Of a stretch of DNA of 64,000 nucleotides, positions 58,546 through 64,000 are shown one piece after another. Numbering within the stretch: position 1 is the stretch's first letter; the number at the start of each line of letters is the position of its first letter. Source of the stretch: Pseudophaeomoniella oleicola (Eukaryota > Ascomycota > Eurotiomycetes > Phaeomoniellales > Phaeomoniellaceae). The translations under genes were made by a program, and so were the position numbers. Under the pieces are notes generated by a model. It saw only the letters and a program-made list of their open reading frames with translations, ran no database searches and was not told the origin of the DNA. The stretch is from NCBI GenBank assembly GCA_003868215.1, contig QWDQ01000073.1:1-64000 (forward strand), read 5' to 3'.

Positions 58546-60617
58546 TCACGACGTTGGGATCGTGACCTGTTTGACACCGTCGGTGACGCTATCTACGGCG
58601 GCATCCTCGCCTTTGAGCTCTGGTGTGCCTCCCTCTGCGATTTTCTTTTCGGACTCCTTCACATCGTCACCTTTCGCGCTGGCTTCGACGCCGGTTGCAC
58701 CTTGCCCACCCGCTGCTGCCTTTGCTGCGTCGGCCGCTTTCCGGGCGGCCTTCTTCTCTTTGTCTGCTTGCTTCTTCTTGGCCTTTTCAGCGGCTTTCTT
58801 CGCTTCCTCTTCCTGCTTCTGTTTCCGTTCCGCCTGGTTGCCGCCGAACATTTCTCGCCATTCATCTGCTTTCTTCTCGTCGATGCGACTGAAGAGATAG
58901 GCTGCTTTGCCGATATGGTGGCCTGCTTTGAGGTATGTTGGTTTCCAGCCATCTTTAATATCGTCTTCGGAGGGGATGGAGAGGAATGGTGCGTTGACTT
59001 GGGAACGAATCGAAGCACAAGTGGCGGGGAGGTAGGGTTCGAAAACAGCCGAGCAGAGGTAAATCAGATTTACCACTGCACCAACAACTTGAGCAGCAAG
59101 TTCGGGTTGAGAGGCAATGAGAGAGTTGTCCAGACGGTGGGCCTGTATGAGACCGTTGCCAGCTTCAGCAATCTTCATAGCCGTTGACAGAGCAGCACGG
59201 AGATGTACGGTCTCCATTTCGGAAAGATATTGGGCGAGCAGCGTGGTAATTTCGGCAAGGTGACTGCTGAAGGATTCGGGGAGGGAAGCTGGGTCGAAAT
59301 GCTCGGGGATGACTCCATTGTACGCTTTTGGAGAGTTGACAAGCTTGATCACTCGATTGACAAAGTTACCGAGCTTTGCTAGCAACTCACTGTTGTTTCC
59401 ATCGATAAAGGTACGCCACTCGAATTGTGTATCACCAGATTCAGGTCGGTTCTTCAACAGATAGTATCGCCATACGTCGGGTGGTACACCGGTTTCCTTT
59501 GCGTTGTTGCCGAATACACCAATACCCCTTGATTTCGAGAACTTGCCGCCTTCGTAGTTGAGGTATTCTGTTGCGGAAAGGTGATGCAGCTTTGTCCATT
59601 TCTCGCCGGTAGCTATTTGACAACCGGGGAAAATGACGCTGTGGAATGGCACATTGTCCTTGCCCAAGAATTGGAAAAGCTGGACGTTCTCTGGGTTGCG
59701 CCACCACTTCTCCCACTCTTCTGTATAGTTCGCCGTGATTGACGGGTACCCTATGCACGCTTCGAACCATACGTATAGCACCTTGTTCTCATAACCCGGA
59801 AGTGGAACTGGAACACCCCATGACAGGTCACGGGTGATACCACGGTCCTTCAAGCCTTCCTTCAACCATGACTCCGTGATGATCTTTGCGTTCTTTGACC
59901 AACCCCCAGTTCGGATCGATTCCTCTGTGAACTTCTCGATATCTGGCTGTAGTTTGTCAAGGAGAAGATAGGTATGGGTTGTTTCTCGACGAATGGGAGT
60001 TTCTCCGTCAACCTTGCATCGTGGGTTGATGAGATCGAAAGGATCCAGTAGATTGCCACACTTGTCGCACTGATCTCCTCGCGCATCTTCGTAGCCGCAG
60101 ATCTTGCATGTGCCTTCTACAAACCTATCTGCTAGGAATTTGCCGTGCTTGGGGCAGAATGGTTGCTCTGATGTCTTCTCCACCAGATACCCATTTTCAT
60201 TCACCTTCAAGAAGACGTGCTGGGAGATCTTGGTGTGTTGTTCCGTAGGGGTCCGTCCGAAGATATCAAAAGCGATCTCGAACCAATCGTATACTTCGGC
60301 ATGGATCTTGTTGTACTTCGCACATAGTTCGGCAGGGCTGACTCCTTCCTCGAGCGCTTTCGTTTCAGTTGCGGTTCCGTATTCGTCTGTACCACAAACG
60401 TACAAGGTCGGTCGGCCTCGAGCTTTATTATACCTGCATGTATGTCAGACCTGCGTTTGAGACGGTTTTGTGACAATGATTACCTTGAAAAGACATCGGC
60501 ACTCAGCACACTGCCTATGATGTTTCCGAGGTGGGGAACGTTGTTCACGTAAGGCAATGCGCTGGTAATGAGGATGTTGCGCTGGCCTTCCTTTGGTAGG
60601 ATCTTCTCAGGGGCCAT
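58546..60617 (-). CDS. MES1: Cytosolic methionyl-tRNA synthetase
   Basis: It charges tRNA-Met with methionine. Two exons (60617-60484, 60433-58546) give 673 residues. The HIGH-like motif is PHLGN at residues 28-32, and the KMSKS-like motif is KFSKSRG. The zinc-knuckle is [19 protein letters not shown]. The anticodon-binding helical bundle follows ([17 protein letters not shown] onward). The start has no GST-like N-terminal domain such as yeast Mes1 uses to bind Arc1; the catalytic fold begins directly at residue 10. The end is a Lys/Ala/Glu-rich tail of about 110 residues (for example [17 protein letters not shown]), which may bind tRNA. It shares a 237-bp promoter with LTO1. Confidence 0.96.
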
Positions 60618-60854
60618 GTTGAGTTTCCCTTCGAGACTGTTTGAGGCAACGTGAATATCAACAATTTGCTGTCGTCGGAGATGGGAATGCTCAGTTGAGA
60701 ATTGAGCTTGAAGTGGTACGATGACTCCGGGCAGAAAATATGGCGGGGCACCTTATCACGTCCGATAATAATTAATTCCTCTCCTCTCTACCTCCGATCA
60801 TTTCAGCCCTATCAGGTGTCACCATCCTCTTCTCTTCTGAAAACAACGTGCGCA
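60618..60854. promoter_or_regulatory. Bidirectional promoter MES1 / LTO1
   Basis: Only 237 bp separate the two start codons. An AT-rich TAATAATTAATT core (near 60765) and a CT-rich stretch next to it are visible. Confidence 0.6.
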
Positions 60855-61382
60855 ATGGAACAGGATCCTCTGGACAGTCTTCTTGACCTAGAGGAAGACT
60901 ACTACGACGAAGGATATAAATTGGGAGAGGCAGATGGCTCGCATGCCGGTTGGGTAGAAGGGAAACTCTTCGGAATCGAGAAAGGATTTGAGAAGGCTTT
61001 GGAAATGGGTAGGATGCATGGCAAGGCTACAGTCTGGAAGTACAGGCTAAGTAACGCGGGACTGAGTACCGTGAATGGCAAAGAACAAGGTGAAGCAACT
61101 GCAGAGCTCGCACACGCTCTTGACACTCTTCCCGCCTTGAAGGATGCTGGACGATTAGCGACTCAGATCGAACAGCTTTTTTCAACAACAAATGCCAATC
61201 AATTATCGACCGCTAATGACGATGATTCGGTCTCTGAGTTCGATGACCGCTTAAAACGAGCATCGGCAAAAATCAAAATCGTCTCCAGAGTCATTGGCGA
61301 GCCTGAGAAGCTCACCGACAACAAGCCCACTCAATCAAACGACAATATCGAGGAACTCAGCAGTCTATCCGTACGGCGCTGA
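60855..61382 (+). CDS. LTO1: Lto1-like adaptor for Rli1/ABCE1 maturation
   Basis: Lto1 pairs with Yae1 to deliver the ribosome-recycling protein Rli1 (ABCE1) to the cytosolic Fe-S targeting complex. The single exon gives 175 residues. The deca-GX3 region is clear: YYDEGYKLGEADGSHAGWVE and GKLFGIEKGFEKALEMGRMHG, with Gly recurring every four residues. The acidic lead-in DPLDSLLDLEEDYYDEG is typical. Lto1 proteins often end with a Trp; this one ends SLSVRR, so it may use another contact. The start at 60855 is the first ATG before the domain. Confidence 0.88.
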   Translation: MEQDPLDSLLDLEEDYYDEGYKLGEADGSHAGWVEGKLFGIEKGFEKALEMGRMHGKATVWKYRLSNAGLSTVNGKEQGEATAELAHALDTLPALKDAGRLATQIEQLFSTTNANQLSTANDDDSVSEFDDRLKRASAKIKIVSRVIGEPEKLTDNKPTQSNDNIEELSSLSVRR

Positions 61383-61577
61383 AGCAACTATGGTTATGGC
61401 TATTTTCAGACTCAACTCTTCACTGAAGCCTCTTGCTGGGATGATCTTGGCAGACAGATACCTTATCGTCTCGTGATTCTTCTGCGATCGCGGAGACACT
61501 GACAATTTCTCGTTCCTGTGCCACTATCCCTGGGCAAGCGCAGCTATCCGCCACTAGAATCCTGCCTTGAAAGCTGC

Positions 61578-62776
61578 TCATTGGTACGGACTTACGCTCA
61601 GTCCCTTCATCTCTCGACCTTCTTTCTTTCCAATGCTGAAGCATGTTCCCATAAACTCCCAGGACACATAGCGGAAGATCGTCCAGCCAGCGAACGTCCA
61701 GAACGTGTCAACAATCCCCCAACCATTGGCTGGGCTTGTACCAAAGGCAGCACCTTTCATCAGATGACCAAGCCAATTCATGGTGATCATGTAGTCACCC
61801 CGGTCGAGGCCTCTTAAAGTGACATCGGCAACCGTATCTGGTTCCTCTGGTACGTCAGTACCTTCCAAGGTTTTGGTTAGACGTGGCTTCGACTTATCCT
61901 CGATCTCGAAACCCGGCGTACGGATCCCCCCCGGGTAGACAATATGGACCTTGATCTCCGGCGATGATGCGTTACCAGAAGGATGGCGACGGACACCGTT
62001 GTAATAATTGGTCTCTTGAGCAAGAGTATCAGCAAGCGAACGCAATGCTGCTTTGGCTGGGTTATATGGAGTATAGCCTGCAAGTGGGAAGAATGCTAGG
62101 ACGGAAGAGGTGAAAATGATGTGGCGGGTTGAACTCGTAGAAGAAGGGGCAGCCTTTTCTGCCGATGGTCCCAACCAGGATTTTAACGTCGACTGAGCCA
62201 TATTTGCACTAGACCAATAGATCGAATCCATTTGACCGCGAAGCACATCTGGAGAGGTGTCCACAAAGTAGCCAGGTACAGAATTACCTGCACAGCAAAA
62301 CACGGTGTCAGGAGGCACGCCATTGTTCCATGTAGTGGTCTCTGCAATTATACGATCTGTTTCACTATTCTTGCGAAGGTCGGCAGAGATATAATTAAAC
62401 CATTGACTTTGGGGATGTAGTGCAAGCCCCTGCAGACTGTTAGCGTGGTGCGTGCTTCGTTGACGGATTCTTCTCTGCGTACAGCGATGACCTCAAGAGC
62501 GTTCTCGAGTTTTGGGACATTTTGAGCCACAATTACTACATTGGCACCTTTCTGGGACAACTTTTTGGCTATGCTCAGACCCATGCCCTGAGATCCTCCT
62601 GTAACTATGATGGTCTAGACGGATGTCAGTAAAACGTTGGCAGAAGGTGTATAACCGCATACTCTTCCATCGACAGGGAATTGACTTTTTCCCGCAAACA
62701 AACCCATGCCTAAAAGTGAGAGCAGACCGACGATGACTGGGAGAAACCAAGAGGAGATGTTCTCCAGGAAGGCCAT
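61578..62776 (-). CDS. TSC10: 3-ketodihydrosphingosine reductase (Tsc10)
   Basis: An NADPH-dependent short-chain reductase of the ER that makes dihydrosphingosine in sphingolipid synthesis. Three exons (62776-62663, 62614-62483, 62429-61578) give 365 residues. An N-terminal helix (FLPVIVGLLSLLGMGLFAG) anchors the protein. The cofactor motif is TGGSQGMG (about residues 43-50), and the catalytic Tyr/Lys pair is in YNPAK (about 204-208), after FTSSVLAFF with the active serines. The C-terminal part has a second hydrophobic segment. The family's NAGNS-like CCAGNSVPGYF is also present. The start is the first ATG of exon 1. Confidence 0.93.
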
Positions 62777-63074
62777 TGAGATCACTCGGATGATATATGG
62801 ACGAGATGATCTGACAGCGGAATTCAGTCTTTGATATCAAATACCCCTGATATATTACTCCGGATTATCTATTTTCCCTAAAGATTCATACCTTAATTAC
62901 CTGATAATAATATTACTGTACCGCCCTGAAAGTTACGTAGTAATCACAGCGCCCCCGTCCCCGCATCTTATAATTTGATGGTGGAGATATTTTTTTCGAT
63001 AACAATTTTGTAGTTTGAAGGCTGAGAGAGACGAGGCTTACTTTTTGCCGCATTCTCATAGAAGCCACAGCAAG
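62777..63074. promoter_or_regulatory. Bidirectional promoter TSC10 / SAS10
   Basis: A 298-bp shared promoter between divergent genes, AT rich near 62850-62920. Confidence 0.6.
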
Positions 63075-64000
63075 ATGGCCAAGAAAAGGAAGGCAGGAGG
63101 CGGTAAACCTTTTGGCCAGTCGTCTGAAGCAGTGTCAAATGCCAAAACCAAATATGCGGTCAACGAGACTTTTGACGATCCCGAAGATGCATTTCACGCT
63201 GGTCGGGACAAGATATTGCTAGAAGAGAGGCCCGACGTCAAGAAGAGGCGACGTATCGAGGAAGACAGTCAGTCCCGGCTTTCAAGATCCTATGAGCAGT
63301 ATCTAACAGTAGCAGATGCACGCCTAGATCCCTCCGACGAAGAAGTATATGGTTATGACGAACCGAGCGACGAAGATCTGGATGACGAAGATGATGTCGA
63401 TGCACAGGAAGATTACCAAAGCGACGAGGCTTCCGTGGAAGGTAGTGACGAAGAAGAAGAACAATTAGGGCATTTCGGGAACTCAAAGCAAGACTATTAT
63501 GATGCGGATCAAATCCAGACGGAGGAAGATGCCCTGGCGGAGGAACGTGAAGCTCGACGCATTCAGCAGAAGCAACTGGAGGGCATGACCGAAGCAGATT
63601 TTGGCTTTGATGAGGGACAGTGGCTTGATCAAGGTGAGGAGGAAAGCAAGGGCCAGCGGACTGTTACAGAGAAACTACCCGAATTGGAGATTCCGGATGA
63701 TATGCCTGCAGAAGAACGCTTGAAGATCCTGAAGGGTCGCTATCCGGAATTCGAACCTTTGGCGAAGGACTTTGTTGATCTGCAGTCTACACATGCAGAC
63801 TTGAAGCTTGCAGCGGATGCGGCCATAGCAGTGGTCAGGAGTCGTAAGGGAAAGCTAGATACGGTGGACGGAGTATTCTCGTCTGTTCCTGTTGCTGTTA
63901 CAAAGTACAGGGCACTGTCTGCCTACCTGGCTGCTGTCGGAATGTACTTTGCTTTACTTACTTCTGCTTCGACGACGAATTCGAATCTACCAATTTCACC
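63075..64000 (+). CDS. SAS10: Sas10/Utp3 small-subunit processome protein (partial)
   Basis: A nucleolar protein of the SSU processome for 18S rRNA maturation. The frame is open from ATG at 63075 to the window end (308 codons plus two bases), so the C-terminal part, including the Sas10 domain, is missing. The start MAKKRKAGGGKPFG, a long acidic region (DEDLDDEDDVDAQ and SDEEEEQ), and the Sas10/Utp3 (Lcp5 relative) entry around ERLKILKGRYPEFEPLAKDF are family-like. No intron is seen in the visible part. Confidence 0.9.
   Translation, partial: MAKKRKAGGGKPFGQSSEAVSNAKTKYAVNETFDDPEDAFHAGRDKILLEERPDVKKRRRIEEDSQSRLSRSYEQYLTVADARLDPSDEEVYGYDEPSDEDLDDEDDVDAQEDYQSDEASVEGSDEEEEQLGHFGNSKQDYYDADQIQTEEDALAEEREARRIQQKQLEGMTEADFGFDEGQWLDQGEEESKGQRTVTEKLPELEIPDDMPAEERLKILKGRYPEFEPLAKDFVDLQSTHADLKLAADAAIAVVRSRKGKLDTVDGVFSSVPVAVTKYRALSAYLAAVGMYFALLTSASTTNSNLPIS

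Overview
The window is nuclear DNA from a filamentous ascomycete (Pezizomycotina). Genes are carried on both strands and interrupted by short GT-AG introns, mostly 45-90 nt, and many families are typical of this group: a HET-domain protein, a PTH11-type seven-helix membrane protein, an Ecm33-type GPI wall protein, the Anp1 mannosyltransferase, fungal Trs65 and a filamentous-fungal type cytosolic methionyl-tRNA synthetase. A helotialean (Leotiomycetes) origin is my guess only. I modelled 23 protein-coding genes; for the spliced ones I joined exons so that every phase closes and the coding length is a multiple of three. No CRISPR array, rRNA, convincing intact tRNA, transposon or virus-derived element was found.

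Layout. 0.5-10.5 kb: peroxisomal-type long-chain acyl-CoA synthetase, O-acetylhomoserine sulfhydrylase (MET17), an FAD monooxygenase, a tRNA-like Pol III candidate and a small one-helix protein. 10.5-14.6 kb: a gene-free stretch full of simple repeats. 14.6-23.9 kb: Anp1 mannosyltransferase, a bHLH regulator and the Ecm33 wall protein, separated by long intergenic regions. 27.7-35.2 kb: DNA-3-methyladenine glycosylase followed by three mitochondrial genes (QCR7, an NAD+-type carrier and an ADCK1/Mcp2-like atypical kinase). 36.1-39.0 kb: the most striking gene, one reading frame that fuses a PTH11-like seven-helix module to a FucP-type sugar permease. 40.4-49.1 kb: housekeeping genes (Trs65, Prp40, an unknown protein, Emc7). 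49.5-57.5 kb: accessory or surface genes (HET, F-box with CxxC pairs, Ser-rich one-helix membrane protein). 58.5-64 kb: a tight block of methionyl-tRNA synthetase, Lto1, 3-ketodihydrosphingosine reductase and Sas10/Utp3 (cut by the window end).

How the genes fit together. Three divergent pairs share very short promoters (Trs65/Prp40, 312 bp; MetRS/Lto1, 237 bp; Tsc10/Sas10, 298 bp). Several neighbours serve protein synthesis and ribosome biogenesis (MetRS, Lto1, Sas10), or glycan, membrane and secretory functions (Anp1, Ecm33, Trs65, Emc7, Tsc10). Intergenic DNA carries two recurring palindromes, TACTACGTAGTA and TACCTAGGTA, a 34-base G run and a G-quadruplex-like tract upstream of ANP1.
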